A stretch of DNA of 64,000 nt, taken from NCBI GenBank assembly GCA_905480645.1, contig CAJQRC010000037.1:44357-108356 (forward strand), read 5' to 3'. Shown in pieces: positions 19,418 to 29,158 of this stretch; position 1 is the first letter of the stretch; each line of letters begins with the position of its first letter. The notes beneath the pieces are model-generated. The model had not been told where the DNA came from and did no database searches. It worked only from the letters and a program-made list of their open reading frames with translations. This DNA comes from an uncultured Tateyamaria sp. (GTDB lineage Bacteria > Pseudomonadota > Alphaproteobacteria > Rhodobacterales > Rhodobacteraceae). A program made the translations under genes and the position numbers.

Positions 19418-20556
19418 CTGTTTTTTAGCAGATCGCGTGCTACAATCACTCTCATTATTTCATTCGTACCTTCAAGGATTTGATGCACACGCAAATCCCG
19501 AACGAGTTTTTCAATTCCATAGTGTGTCAGGTATCCATAACCACCATGTAACTGAAGGCATTGATCAACAACTTTACTTCCTGCCTCGGTAACAAATTTC
19601 TTAGCCATAGCGCAAAATTTTGTAGCATCGGATGTTCCATGATCCAGTTTCCAAGCGGCTTGGCGTAAAAATGTGCGGGCAGCCTGTAGTTCTATTTCCA
19701 TATCTGCCAATCGCCATTGTAGGCCTTGAAATTGATCAATTGATTTTCCGAATGCTTGACGTTCACCCATATAAATTAAAGTTGAGTTAATAGCGCTCTG
19801 CGCTGCACCAAGTGAACATGCTGCAATATTCAACCGGCCACCATCAAGTCCAGTCATCGCGTATGTAAAACCTTTGCCTTCTTCTCCTACAAGGTTTTCA
19901 TATGGAATTTTGCAATCATCAAATTGTACTTGTGCTGTTGGCTGGCTGCGCCACCCCATTTTGTTTTCTGAGGGTCCGAAGCTAAGTCCGCTGGCGTTGT
20001 TATGTACATAGACGGTAGAAATACCTTTGGGCCCATCTTCGCCAGTGCGTACCATACAAACGTAAGCATCAGAGTATCCACCGCCAGAAATGAATGCTTT
20101 AGTACCGTTTATTGTATACCCCTCGTTAGAGCGAACAGCACGTGTGCGCAGTGCCGCAGCGTCAGAGCCTGAACCTGGTTCAGTTAGGCAATAACTGAGA
20201 ATTGTTTGCATACTAAGGACGCTTGGCATCACACGGGCCTTAAGCTCATCGCTCCCAAAACTATCAAGCATTTTAGCGCACATGTTGTGGATAGAGAGAA
20301 AAGCTGCAACTGATGGGCAAGCCATAGATAAAGCCTCAAATACAAGAGTTGCATCAAGGCGTGAAAGTCCCGTACCATTGGCCTCTTCTGGAACATAGAG
20401 AGATGCAAAGCCTAATTTTCCTACTTGTGGCCAGAGTTCTTTTGGAATTGTCCCTGCAGCCTCCCACTCTTGCGCGTGCGGTGCTATCTTTTCCTGCCCA
20501 AAATCAAATGCCATATCGAAAATTGCGTTTTGTTCTTCTGTGAGTGCAAAGTTCAT
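19414..20556 (-). CDS. Acyl-CoA dehydrogenase, probably isobutyryl-CoA dehydrogenase
   Basis: FAD enzyme that would oxidise isobutyryl-CoA to methacrylyl-CoA in valine breakdown. The 380 residues carry the FAD/substrate motif YCLTEPGSGSDAAAL (122-136) and the C-terminal QILEGTNEIMR with the putative catalytic base Glu362, the position used by short-branched-chain and isobutyryl-type enzymes. The substrate is inferred mainly from context: upstream mmsA, and the coupled downstream hydrolase/dehydrogenase. A ribosome-binding site AGGAGG precedes the ATG. Confidence 0.92.
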   Translation of the reverse strand: MNFALTEEQNAIFDMAFDFGQEKIAPHAQEWEAAGTIPKELWPQVGKLGFASLYVPEEANGTGLSRLDATLVFEALSMACPSVAAFLSIHNMCAKMLDSFGSDELKARVMPSVLSMQTILSYCLTEPGSGSDAAALRTRAVRSNEGYTINGTKAFISGGGYSDAYVCMVRTGEDGPKGISTVYVHNNASGLSFGPSENKMGWRSQPTAQVQFDDCKIPYENLVGEEGKGFTYAMTGLDGGRLNIAACSLGAAQSAINSTLIYMGERQAFGKSIDQFQGLQWRLADMEIELQAARTFLRQAAWKLDHGTSDATKFCAMAKKFVTEAGSKVVDQCLQLHGGYGYLTHYGIEKLVRDLRVHQILEGTNEIMRVIVARDLLKNR

Positions 20557-21003
20557 GTTGCCTCCTGTAGGGCGATATTATTTGCAAAGAGTATTCCGTA
20601 TAAAAATTCTATCTTAAGCAGTAATTGTTAACTGACTGGTAAATTTTAAAGCTACAATGAGCTAAATAGACTGATTTTTCTAATAGATTTTATAAATTTA
20701 TTTTGATTTTGTTTTCTGAAAGAATCCTTCAACACGATAATTTAATTATTGAATAATCTGGCGAGGATGATCTTTAGGGTTAGAAAACGTACATTTAAAA
20801 TTGAAATTGTTCTATGCCTGAGATTTTGAAGTTTATAAAACTGACTAACTTTGGGCGTAGCTAAAATAGTATGCAATATAAGTATTTATCATATAGCCTG
20901 TATGTTAGTTGTGTTCTCAAGCACACGTTGCACTCATTTTTAAAATTTGGTTCTGAGTCATCGCGTAACGGTGACCCAGAGTAGTTAGTAAGGTACAAGT
21001 ATA
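20557..21003. other. Intergenic gap inside the valine cluster
   Basis: A 447-bp AT-rich stretch separates the acyl-CoA dehydrogenase from mmsA on the same strand. I see no ORF worth calling. A hairpin near its right end (20952-20980) suggests that mmsA transcription may stop there and that the acyl-CoA dehydrogenase gene has its own promoter. Confidence 0.55.
20952..20980 (-). terminator. Possible terminator after mmsA
   Basis: A 12-bp imperfect stem (20952-20963 with 20969-20980, one mismatch and one G-T pair) with a 5-nt loop lies 23 bp after the mmsA stop. On the minus strand it is followed by AACCAAATTTT, a weak T-tract. Confidence 0.45.
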
Positions 21004-22503
21004 CTATTCCATTACGGGAATTGAAAACTCTTCCCCCTCTTTAATTCCTGAGGGCCAACGCGCCGTCACTGTTTTTGTGCGAGTATAGAATTTAAATGCA
21101 TCTGGGCCATGCTGGTTAAGGTCTCCAAATACGGATTTTTTCCACCCACCAAAAGTATGATAGGCCAACGGCACTGGAATTGGAACATTGATGCCTACCA
21201 TTCCAATATTAATACGGTTTGCAAAATCACGGGCTGTGTCTCCATCGCGCGTAAATATTGCTGTACCGTTGCCGTATTCATGGTCCATTGCCAAACCAAT
21301 GGCCTCTTCATACGTTTTTGCACGAACCTGAGTTAAAACAGGGCCAAAAATTTCTTGAGTGTATATATCCATGTCTTTCGTTGCATGGTCAAATAAGTGA
21401 GGCCCAACAAAAAAACCGTCCTCATAACCCTGCAGGCTGAAATTTCGGCCGTCAACTAATAATTGAGCGCCCTGATCAATGCCCGTTTGCACTAATCTTT
21501 CTATATTTTTTTTAGCGTCAGCGGTTACAACCGGCCCATAATCTACGTCATTTCCAGAAGTATAAGGCCCGACCTTAAGCTTTTCGATGCGCGGTATTAA
21601 TTTCTCGATTAATCGATCAGCAGTCTCATCCCCAACAGGAACTGCAACGGATATGGCCATGCAACGTTCGCCAGCGGCACCATATCCAGCGCCAACTAAT
21701 GCGTCCGCTGCTTGGTCCATATCTGCGTCAGGCATAATAATCATGTGATTTTTTGCACCGCCAAAACATTGTACGCGTTTTCCGTTCTTACAGCCGTTTG
21801 CATAAATATATTCAGCAATAGGGGTTGATCCGACAAATCCAATAGATTGAATTAAATCGTTCTCTAATATTGCATCAACTGCCTCTTTATCTCCATTTAC
21901 AACTTGCAAAATTCCTTTGGGCAGACCTGCCTCCTCCATCAATTCCGCAAGCATTAGGGGAACTGAGGGATCACGTTCGGAAGGTTTGAGAATAAAGGCG
22001 TTGCCGCAAGCGATTGCTGGGGCGAACATCCACATCGGAATCATCGCTGGAAAATTAAATGGAGTGATACCTGCAGTGACCCCAAGTGCCTGACGCATTG
22101 AGTACATATCTATGCCTGGGCCGGCGCTATCGGTGTATTCGCCTTTTAAAAGGTGGGGTGCTCCGATGCAGTACTCTACTACTTCAAGGCCACGCTGAAC
22201 GTCTCCGGCTGCATCAGGTATGGTTTTCCCGTGCTCTCTGCTAAGAGTTTCTGCTAATTTTTGCATGTCGCGATTAAGTAAATCAACAAATTTCATCATC
22301 ACTCTAGCACGGCGTTGGGGGTTTACTGCGCCCCAAGCTGGTTGCGCTTTAGCAGCCACACTAACAGCATTATATAATTCGTCTTTTGATGCGAGCGGTA
22401 CCTTGCCCTGAATTTCGCCTGTGGCTGGATTCATAACATTGGCAAAGCGACCGGAGGTCCCTTTTATATGGGTCCCATCAATGTAGTGGGTAAGTTCTTG
22501 CAT
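21004..22503 (-). CDS. mmsA: CoA-acylating methylmalonate-semialdehyde dehydrogenase
   Basis: Converts methylmalonate semialdehyde plus CoA and NAD+ to propionyl-CoA and CO2, the last dedicated step of valine degradation. The 499 residues belong to the aldehyde dehydrogenase superfamily. TPFNFPAMIPMWM (147-159) and FGGAKNHMIIMPDAD (247-261) are typical of this subfamily, and the nucleophile is Cys281 in GERCMA. The start codon is preceded by AGGAGA. The gene diverges from a decayed LysR regulator, and the 218-bp gap between them probably held the shared control region. Confidence 0.95.
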   Translation of the reverse strand: MQELTHYIDGTHIKGTSGRFANVMNPATGEIQGKVPLASKDELYNAVSVAAKAQPAWGAVNPQRRARVMMKFVDLLNRDMQKLAETLSREHGKTIPDAAGDVQRGLEVVEYCIGAPHLLKGEYTDSAGPGIDMYSMRQALGVTAGITPFNFPAMIPMWMFAPAIACGNAFILKPSERDPSVPLMLAELMEEAGLPKGILQVVNGDKEAVDAILENDLIQSIGFVGSTPIAEYIYANGCKNGKRVQCFGGAKNHMIIMPDADMDQAADALVGAGYGAAGERCMAISVAVPVGDETADRLIEKLIPRIEKLKVGPYTSGNDVDYGPVVTADAKKNIERLVQTGIDQGAQLLVDGRNFSLQGYEDGFFVGPHLFDHATKDMDIYTQEIFGPVLTQVRAKTYEEAIGLAMDHEYGNGTAIFTRDGDTARDFANRINIGMVGINVPIPVPLAYHTFGGWKKSVFGDLNQHGPDAFKFYTRTKTVTARWPSGIKEGEEFSIPVME

Positions 22504-22721
22504 AAATTTCTCCTAATAAATGCAGTTAATTTGCAAAGGCTTTGTTGATCGGCACCATGTCGATCCGCCAAAATAATTTACAGTGTACATAATAACCTTG
22601 CAAAATCTTTTATAAAATTTGCATTTAATCAAAATTATTTTGCATAAATGCAGTATAGGTTCAATGGTTTTTAGGACTGAAAAAATTTAAATTTATTATT
22701 CGATATGAATGAAAAGTTTAT

Positions 22722-23633
22722 ATGAAGACAAACTGGGATGATTTAAGGCTCTTTCTTGCAGTAGCGTGAGCCGAAACACTTTTGGGCACAAGGATATCTG
22801 TGCGTTTGGATGTTGCAACACTTGGTTGTCACGTGCACGTTTAGGGCAGCAACTGGGAGTGAGGTTGTTTCTGAAATCACCTAAAGCGTGCGTGTTGACA
22901 GAACCTGAGCACTGTTTTTGGTGAAGGCTGAAGCTGCTGATGAGGCTATGCGTACTGCGTCAGAAGTGTTGATGGCTCCTTAACGGTCTGTTGAAGATCC
23001 GCAATATAACGCATTGATTGGTTAGATCCGCCTCGGTGTTCCTAATTTTTTTGCAAACTATCTGTTGCCGCAAGTTTGTGCTGCTTTGATGGATAAGCAT
23101 CCAGACCTTGATATCCAAATTGTAGCCTTGCCAGGTGTTTTCAATTTATGTTGGCGACAGGCCTATATGGTTATTGAATTCAGTGCGCCAACTGCCAGAG
23201 GACTTACTACACAGCGGGTAAGTGATTATAAACTGCATTTTGCTGCAAGTGATGATTACCTAACTAAGGCACTACCGTTAACCCAAACGTCTGAGCTTCG
23301 ACATCACCGGATTTTCGGTTACATCCTGGATATGATATTTGATCGTGAATTGGATTATCTCGTTGATGTTGGGGTTAATCGAGTAGCACTGGCCTCAAAC
23401 TCTGTATCTGTTCAATTGAATGTGTTGAGGCAGGGTGGTGGCATCAGGATTGTTCAACACTTTCAGGAGTGAATTGCGTGCTTATTGACTTGTTCTTATT
23501 TAAAAGTAGCTCTTATATAATGCGTCATGAGGCGAACCGAAAAAATTGCAAACTCAACCGGTTTGCTGAACTTTTAAGCCAAGAAACCAATGCAGAAATT
23601 GCTCGATTAAAGAGATTTTTAGAAATTATTTAA
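22722..23633 (+). pseudogene. Decayed LysR-family transcriptional regulator
   Basis: The 5' end reads MKTNWDDLRLFLAVA, the start of a LysR helix-turn-helix, and is then interrupted by TGA at codon 16. Reading on in the same frame gives AETLLG..LDVATLG, the rest of the HTH. Further stops and frameshifts follow. The middle (about 23065-23472) still reads as a LysR effector-binding domain, and after another stop or shift the C-terminus continues to 23633 (KLNRFAELLSQETNAEI). Full-length homologues would be about 300 residues, so the length fits a complete gene inactivated in place. By position it was probably the regulator of mmsA. Confidence 0.82.
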
Positions 23634-23830
23634 AACCGTGGCTTTAAAAGAATTTTAGTCATAGGTTTGAGGCTAGTTTATTAAATTGCGGAAATCATAC
23701 TGTTTTACGGTTTTTTATTTCAGATGTAGCTTAATATTTTGTTACTGGTAGTGAAAGAACCATACTTGACAGAAAGTGGGTGTAATGTTGACGCTTGAAA
23801 CGTGCGCTTGTTTTTATGAAGGAGTGATCT

Positions 23831-24265
23831 GTGTTAGTCCAAAATATTTTAAAATCCAAATCTGATGATACTGTTATTACTGTAAAAGCTGGATCGCTCA
23901 TGTCTGAAGCGATTAAAGTGCTATCTCAGAGAAAAATAGGGACAGTTCTAGTTTCGAAGGATGGGCATACAGCTGAAGGAATTTTATCTGAGAGAGATAT
24001 TGTGCGTGCTCTCTTCCAGCATGGTGGCAAAATTCTAAGTAAGACGGTTGATGCATATATGACAAAAAAATTGGTTACTTGTATCCGAGATGATAGTGCT
24101 GACAAAGTATTAAATCTTATGACTGCAGGACGGTTTAGACATATGCCAGTAGTGGAAAAATCACAGTTGGTTGGGCTCATCACTTTGGGTGATGTAGTCA
24201 AAGCGCAGTTAACAGAATTAAAAATGGAAAAGGATGCTTTGCAAGACATGATAATGGGGCATTAA
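23831..24265 (+). CDS. Tandem CBS-domain protein
   Basis: A 144-residue protein that is essentially one pair of CBS domains (about 10-65 and 75-130), with the typical IGTVLVSKDG and GILSERDIVRAL, then RHMPVVEKSQLVGLITLGDVVK. Such stand-alone CBS pairs bind adenosyl nucleotides and are thought to sense energy state. The partner here is unknown. Translation starts at GTG (23831), preceded by AAGGAGTGATCT, a strong ribosome-binding site. coaD follows 63 bp downstream. Confidence 0.88.
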   Translation: MLVQNILKSKSDDTVITVKAGSLMSEAIKVLSQRKIGTVLVSKDGHTAEGILSERDIVRALFQHGGKILSKTVDAYMTKKLVTCIRDDSADKVLNLMTAGRFRHMPVVEKSQLVGLITLGDVVKAQLTELKMEKDALQDMIMGH

Positions 24266-24328
24266 GGTTCCTTGCAATCAGTTTGCTGAAGTGCTGCATT
24301 GTAGAGTGATTATTTAAGGAAGTAACTG

Positions 24329-24829
24329 ATGCGTATTGGCCTATATCCTGGCACTTTTGATCCGATAACGTTAGGTCATATTGATATCATCCGTAGGGCT
24401 AGTCCGATGGTTGATCGATTGGTTATCGGTGTGGCTATAAACCGCGATAAAGTCCCACTGTTTTCCCTCGAAGAACGCTTGCAAATGATAGAGGCAGAGT
24501 GTTCAAAACTTTCTAGCGAACTGGGAATAGAGATAATTGCGCACCCTTTCGAAAATCTATTGATCGATTGTGCTAGGGACGTTGGCGCACGTATAATATT
24601 CCGAGGATTAAGGGCGGTTGCAGATTTTGAATACGAATTTCAAATGGTTGGTATGAACCGTCAATTAGATGAAAGTATTGAAACAGTATTTTTAATGGCG
24701 GATGCAAAGCATCAAGCGATTGCCTCGAAGCTCGTTAAAGAGATAGCCCGCCTTGGTGGTGATGTAAGTAAATTTGTGACACCTTTGATAAACCGAGAGA
24801 TAAGAAATCGTTTCAAAAAAGCAGAATAA
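24329..24829 (+). CDS. coaD: Phosphopantetheine adenylyltransferase
   Basis: Makes dephospho-CoA from 4'-phosphopantetheine and ATP, the fourth step of coenzyme A synthesis. The 166 residues have the nucleotidyltransferase motif PGTFDPITLGHIDII (TxGH) at the N-terminus, RGLRAVADFEYE in the middle and the SKLVKEIARLGGDVSKFV segment near the C-terminus. Length and order of motifs are normal. AAGGAAG lies just ahead of the ATG. It converges with the first GAPDH gene. Confidence 0.96.
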   Translation: MRIGLYPGTFDPITLGHIDIIRRASPMVDRLVIGVAINRDKVPLFSLEERLQMIEAECSKLSSELGIEIIAHPFENLLIDCARDVGARIIFRGLRAVADFEYEFQMVGMNRQLDESIETVFLMADAKHQAIASKLVKEIARLGGDVSKFVTPLINREIRNRFKKAE

Positions 24830-24895
24830 ACGTATTTATCTAATGATAAAAACCTCATCACACTACATCATTTAAAAATGCAAATAATGCCTTTT

Positions 24896-25897
24896 TCAAA
24901 GGAATTTTCCCATTTGGACTGCGGTATCCGCCATTCGGTTTGAAAACCCCCATTCGTTATCATACCAAGTTAAAATGCGCACGAGGCTATCATCAATAAC
25001 TTTAGTTTGATCCGTGGCGAAGATTGAAGAATGTGGATCATGATTGAAGTCAACGCTAACCAGTTTTGCATCCGTTACCGCCAATACTCCCTTAAGAGGG
25101 CCAGCTGCTGCGTTTTTCATAGCAGTATTAATTTGCTCGACTGAAACACTGCCATCCAGTTCAACCGTTAGATCTACGCAGGATACATTCGGCGTAGGAA
25201 CTCTGATTGCGACGCCGTCTAGCTTGCCATTTAGCTCTGGCATCACCAAACCAACAGCTTTTGCCGCACCTGTAGAGGTTGGAATCATTGAAAGTGCGGC
25301 TGCACGGGCACGATATAAGTCGCTGTGCATAGTATCCAGTGCGGGTTGATCACCAGTATAACTGTGAACTGTGGTCATGAAGCCGCGTTTAATCCCAAAA
25401 GAACTTTGTAGAACTTTGACTACAGGTGTGAGACAATTGGTTGTACAAGATGCGTTAGAAACAATGATATCTGTCGCTGTAAGAGTGTTATGGTTTACGC
25501 CATAGACAATTGTCTTATCAGCATCTTTTCCAGGTGCTGAAATTAAAACACGACTAGCTCCATTTTCAAGATGTGCCTGACAAGCTTCCTTTGAAGTAAA
25601 GATGCCAGTACACTCCATAACTATATCTACATGCGCCCAAGGCAGCTCTGCCGGGTTGCGCAGAGCGGTGACCTGAATTGGCCCTCTGCCTACGTTTATG
25701 GTGTCGTCGGTGGTTTTCACCAGTGCGGGAAAGCGGCCGTGTACACTGTCATATTGTAACAGATGAGCGTTTGTTTCGACCGAGCCGAGGTCGTTAATAG
25801 CCACAACCTCAATATCAATGCGCTCACTCTCAATTATCGCACGAAGCACATTGCGGCCGATGCGGCCAAATCCATTGATTGCTACTTTGATGGACAT
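24896..25897 (-). CDS. Glyceraldehyde-3-phosphate dehydrogenase, NAD-type copy
   Basis: Phosphorylating GAPDH of glycolysis. The 333 residues include the Rossmann start INGFGRIGR, the catalytic Cys151 in SNASCTTNC and the partner His178 in TTVHSY. The segment VVAINDLG has Asp36 where NAD-specific enzymes use an acidic residue to hold the adenosine ribose. The second GAPDH, 334 bp upstream on the same strand, differs exactly there. The two are equally long paralogues, probably from an old duplication. Because both are present I do not assign gapA or gapB. Confidence 0.95.
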   Translation of the reverse strand: MSIKVAINGFGRIGRNVLRAIIESERIDIEVVAINDLGSVETNAHLLQYDSVHGRFPALVKTTDDTINVGRGPIQVTALRNPAELPWAHVDIVMECTGIFTSKEACQAHLENGASRVLISAPGKDADKTIVYGVNHNTLTATDIIVSNASCTTNCLTPVVKVLQSSFGIKRGFMTTVHSYTGDQPALDTMHSDLYRARAAALSMIPTSTGAAKAVGLVMPELNGKLDGVAIRVPTPNVSCVDLTVELDGSVSVEQINTAMKNAAAGPLKGVLAVTDAKLVSVDFNHDPHSSIFATDQTKVIDDSLVRILTWYDNEWGFSNRMADTAVQMGKFL

Positions 25898-26231
25898 GGT
25901 TTCCCCACATTTGTTGATAGTAAGTTACCTGAAGCGCTACATCAGAGATCGTCTGAGAAACGCCTAATTGCCGTTACCGCTAACAACTAGATTTGTGAAG
26001 CGCTGTCAAGTTGCCAGAGGTTGGTTGCAGAACGTGAGAGGTAATTGAACTAATATAATTTTATTTTCCATCATTTGGGATGCGTCAAATTTATAGGTGT
26101 ATTATTCAATCCTAACGGCAATAGCACTATGTCATCATGTGGTGTTTCGTGAAGATGACGAAATACTTTCTAACCTACAAAAATAATCATATTTTGGAAA
26201 ATACAGTAAATTTTTGAGAATTTAAGCTTAT
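25898..26231. other. Intergenic gap between the two GAPDH genes
   Basis: A 334-bp stretch without a credible ORF. It is long enough to hold a separate promoter for the downstream GAPDH, which suggests that the two paralogues are not simply co-transcribed. I see no strong terminator. Confidence 0.5.
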
Positions 26232-27233
26232 TTAAATAAGCTGCCCCATTGCTGCCGCCACATCAGCCATTCTTACAGAAAAGCTCCATTCGTTGTCATA
26301 CCACGCTAGGACCCGCACCAACCGTTTGCCTACAACTTTGGTCTGTTCTGGAGCAAAGATGGACGAAAACTCGGTATGATTAAAATCGATAGATACTTTC
26401 TGTTCGGCGTCGTACGACAAAACTCGCCCCAAAGGTCCCTGTGCGGCTTTTGCAACTGCTGCGTTTATCTCTTCCGGTGTAACATCGCGGCTAGCCTCAA
26501 AAGTTAGATCAACTGCAGATACATTTGGTGTAGGTACGCGCATTGCCGTTCCATCCAACTTACCTGCTAGATTTGGCAGAACCTCACCTAATGCTTTAGC
26601 TGCTCCAGTTGAGGTTGGTATCATTGCCAAAGCAGCAGCACGAGAACGATAAAGATCATCATGGCGACGGTCTAATGTGGGTTGGTCACTTGTATAACTA
26701 TGAATTGTTGTCATTACACCGCGTTCAATACCAACATAAGTATCTAAAACTTTGGCAAGGGGAGCCAGACAGTTTGTTGTGCAAGATCCATTTGATATTA
26801 TTCGATCATTTGAAGCCAATAATTCGTCATTAACGCCAAAAATAATTGTTTTATCTACGTTTATTCCAGGCGCGGACAGTAAAACTTTTTTTGCACCGCG
26901 TTCAATATGGAGCTTAGCTGTCTTTCCGTCATTAAATTTTCCGGTACACTCTAAAACAACATCAGTGCCCCGCCAATCTAGTTTATTCATGTCGTATGTC
27001 GACATCATGCGAATGGGACCTCTTCCCAAATCCATAGTGTTGTTGCTTATGGTAATCTCTTGCGGGAAACGTCCATGGATGGAGTCATACCTCATAAGAT
27101 GTGCTGCGGTTGATAATGAGCCTGTCGCATTCACTGCTACTACATCAATATCATTACGCAGGGATGTTGTTATATGAGATAGTATGCATCGTCCGATACG
27201 ACCAAATCCATTAATACCAACTTTGACTGTCAT
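26232..27233 (-). CDS. Glyceraldehyde-3-phosphate dehydrogenase, second copy with altered cofactor site
   Basis: Second phosphorylating GAPDH (333 residues) with intact INGFGRIGR, catalytic Cys151 in SNGSCTTNC, TTIHSYTSDQPT and WYDNEW. In the cofactor segment VVAVNATGS, Ala36 replaces the Asp present in the neighbouring paralogue. Loss of that acidic residue is a known feature of GAPDHs that accept NADP. A role in gluconeogenesis or NADPH supply is therefore plausible but is inference from one position. Confidence 0.94.
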   Translation of the reverse strand: MTVKVGINGFGRIGRCILSHITTSLRNDIDVVAVNATGSLSTAAHLMRYDSIHGRFPQEITISNNTMDLGRGPIRMMSTYDMNKLDWRGTDVVLECTGKFNDGKTAKLHIERGAKKVLLSAPGINVDKTIIFGVNDELLASNDRIISNGSCTTNCLAPLAKVLDTYVGIERGVMTTIHSYTSDQPTLDRRHDDLYRSRAAALAMIPTSTGAAKALGEVLPNLAGKLDGTAMRVPTPNVSAVDLTFEASRDVTPEEINAAVAKAAQGPLGRVLSYDAEQKVSIDFNHTEFSSIFAPEQTKVVGKRLVRVLAWYDNEWSFSVRMADVAAAMGQLI

Positions 27234-27435
27234 TTTTGTTCTCGCATGTACGAACTATTAAACGATTATTCTATTTTGTAGCCGTGAAGTTTATTTAGTG
27301 AAAGTGTAATATTAGAATTAAATCATAGTGTTAGCGTTAAACGTGACAAAGTACCTTGTAGTTCGCGCTAACAGTTTTGAAGAAGGTGTGTAATGTTGGG
27401 CGCTAACGGAAAATGCTAAAGCAGGAGTGAACAAA

Positions 27436-28404
27436 ATGAGTGGACTATTGGCTCTTTTGGATGACGTCGCGGGAATCGCTAAAGTAGCGGCTTCCTCGGT
27501 AGATGATATTCTTGGACAAGCTACAAAAGTTGGCGTTAAAGCTGCAGGGGCGGTAATAGATGACGCTGCAGTCACTCCAAAATATTTACAAGGGTTTTCG
27601 GCTGACCGGGAGCTCCCAATTATTTGGCGAATTGCAAAGGGATCGTTTAAAAACAAATTGTTGTATCTACTCCCAATTGGGCTTGTCCTATCTAATTTTG
27701 CACCTTGGGCTATTGCACCTTTGTTGATGTTAGGTGGCGCTTATTTATGTTTTGAAGGCGCTGAAAAAATTTCAAACGTACTAGGTTGGGGGCATGGACA
27801 TGCTGATTATTCCGACCGAGTTATCGAGCAGGAGGATTCAACTCATATTGAGGAGAGAAAGGCGCGGGGTGCCATAAAAACCGATTTTATATTGTCAGCT
27901 GAAATCATGACAATTGCTCTAGCGTCTATACCCGAAAGCAACTTCTGGATGGAGGCGGCGACACTCGCCACTGTCGCTATTATGATTACAGTTGCGGTAT
28001 ATGGATCGGTAGCAATCATTGTAAAAGCTGACGATGTAGGCCTTGCAATGGCAACTAGCGGGCGTCTGCGGTTAATTCGTACGGCGGGGCGAGGAATTGT
28101 AAAGACGATGCCACTTTTTATGCATTTTTTAACAATTATAGGCACTTGTGCTATGCTCTGGGTTGGAGGTTCTATAATTATTCATGGCTTGGAACAAGTT
28201 GGGTTTGATTGGCCCAGTCATACAATACATCAAATTGCATTGAATATAAGTCAGATTGTACCTGAAATAAACGGAACAGTACAATGGAGTACAACAGCCA
28301 TGATTGATGGAATTTTAGGGCTTGTGCTTGGATTTGTTTTAATTCCCGTGGGTGAAAAGATTATTACTCCTTTTTGGCGTTTCATTACTGGCGCGGGTAA
28401 TTGA
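27436..28404 (+). CDS. DUF808 family inner-membrane protein
   Basis: A 322-residue membrane protein of the DUF808 (YedI-like) family, whose function is unknown. The conserved N-terminus MSGLLALLDDVAGIAKVAA is followed by KVGVKAAGAVIDDAAVTP, then several hydrophobic segments from about residue 70 onward and a GWGHGH stretch between them. The ATG at 27436 has AGGAG 8 nt upstream, and a GTG at 27427 overlaps that site and was not used. It is divergent from the second GAPDH. The DNA after it changes to insertion-sequence debris. Confidence 0.87.
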   Translation: MSGLLALLDDVAGIAKVAASSVDDILGQATKVGVKAAGAVIDDAAVTPKYLQGFSADRELPIIWRIAKGSFKNKLLYLLPIGLVLSNFAPWAIAPLLMLGGAYLCFEGAEKISNVLGWGHGHADYSDRVIEQEDSTHIEERKARGAIKTDFILSAEIMTIALASIPESNFWMEAATLATVAIMITVAVYGSVAIIVKADDVGLAMATSGRLRLIRTAGRGIVKTMPLFMHFLTIIGTCAMLWVGGSIIIHGLEQVGFDWPSHTIHQIALNISQIVPEINGTVQWSTTAMIDGILGLVLGFVLIPVGEKIITPFWRFITGAGN

Positions 28405-28744
28405 TTCCGATGGTAGCTTATTGTGAGAAGACCATGTAAACTTAGCCATTATAATCATTACGTATAGTTAGCCCCGATATCTATCGTCTCGAATTAGTCC
28501 CGCTGACCTAAGCTGGTGCAGCACTAGCTCTACCGCGACTGAACCTATTTGATTATCCCAGATAATCCCTTGCGGTTAACCCCCAGTCGACTGATGTTAG
28601 GGTGTTGGCTTTACCAGCGAAACTCACACACGCACTCTTGAAAAATTTCTTAGCGCAAACACATTGGCAACCACCCCCATCGTCGCGGCGAGGCCCACTA
28701 GCCTTTGAGAAATTGAATTTATAATTCATCACATGGAAAGCACT
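28405..28744. other. Degraded accessory DNA next to an IS3 fragment
   Basis: No intact gene. On the minus strand, about 28560-28717, a frameshifted stretch can be read as coding (segments such as QRLVGLAATMGVVANVFAL and then, one frame over, SFAGKANTLTSVDWGLTARD), which suggests the end of a dead gene I cannot identify. The base composition looks higher in GC than the housekeeping genes nearby. Confidence 0.35.
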
Positions 28745-28909
28745 TCAAAAACCGAAACCTTCACTACGGCACAACTCGGCAATACTGTCCTCGCCACGAT
28801 GACCATCCAGAACAATGCGGATCTTCTCTTCCAAAGAATATTGCTTGCGGGTCGCCTGCTTGATGTCTTTAACGAGCTTCTCGCAATGGCTCTTACTTGT
28901 CTGTCTCAT
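28745..28909 (-). pseudogene. IS3-family transposase OrfA fragment
   Basis: An ATG at 28909 opens a 54-residue frame ending in TGA at 28745. It reads MRQTSKSHCEKLVKDIK, then SLEEKIRIVLDGHRGEDSIA and ELCRSEG. This is the N-terminal helix-turn-helix of one subgroup of IS3-family OrfA proteins, which are usually about 90-130 residues and followed by OrfB. Similarity stops after SEG, and no OrfB follows. It differs in sequence from the IS3 remnant near 60.8 kb, so it represents a separate element. Confidence 0.7.
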
Positions 28910-29106
28910 TTCCCACTTGTCTTATCCAGAATGTGGTTCTTGTGCGATACAGGATCAGTCGCCCGGCACGACTTTTATGCCTGGCGATGATGAGGGTCGG
29001 ATCGTTTCTCGCTCGGCTGTGATAGACCGTGGAGGAGTAAGGTGGCCTCGTCTGAACGGATACTTGAGCTTAGGGCCCGTATGATAAAACAAGGTGGGAA
29101 AGACAT

Positions 29107-29142
29107 ATGAACAATATCATTGGCATCAACGTTTCTAAAAAA
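29107..29142 (+). mobile_element. Possible IS110-family transposase 5' stub
   Basis: An ATG at 29107 preceded by AAGGTGG opens MNNIIGINVSKK, which resembles the catalytic N-terminus of IS110-type transposases (usually xIIGIDVSK). The frame then loses similarity and reads into the 3' end of the LCAT-like gene on the opposite strand. The evidence is a dozen residues, so the call is tentative. Confidence 0.3.
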
Positions 29143-29158
29143 GAAAATGAGCGAAACC

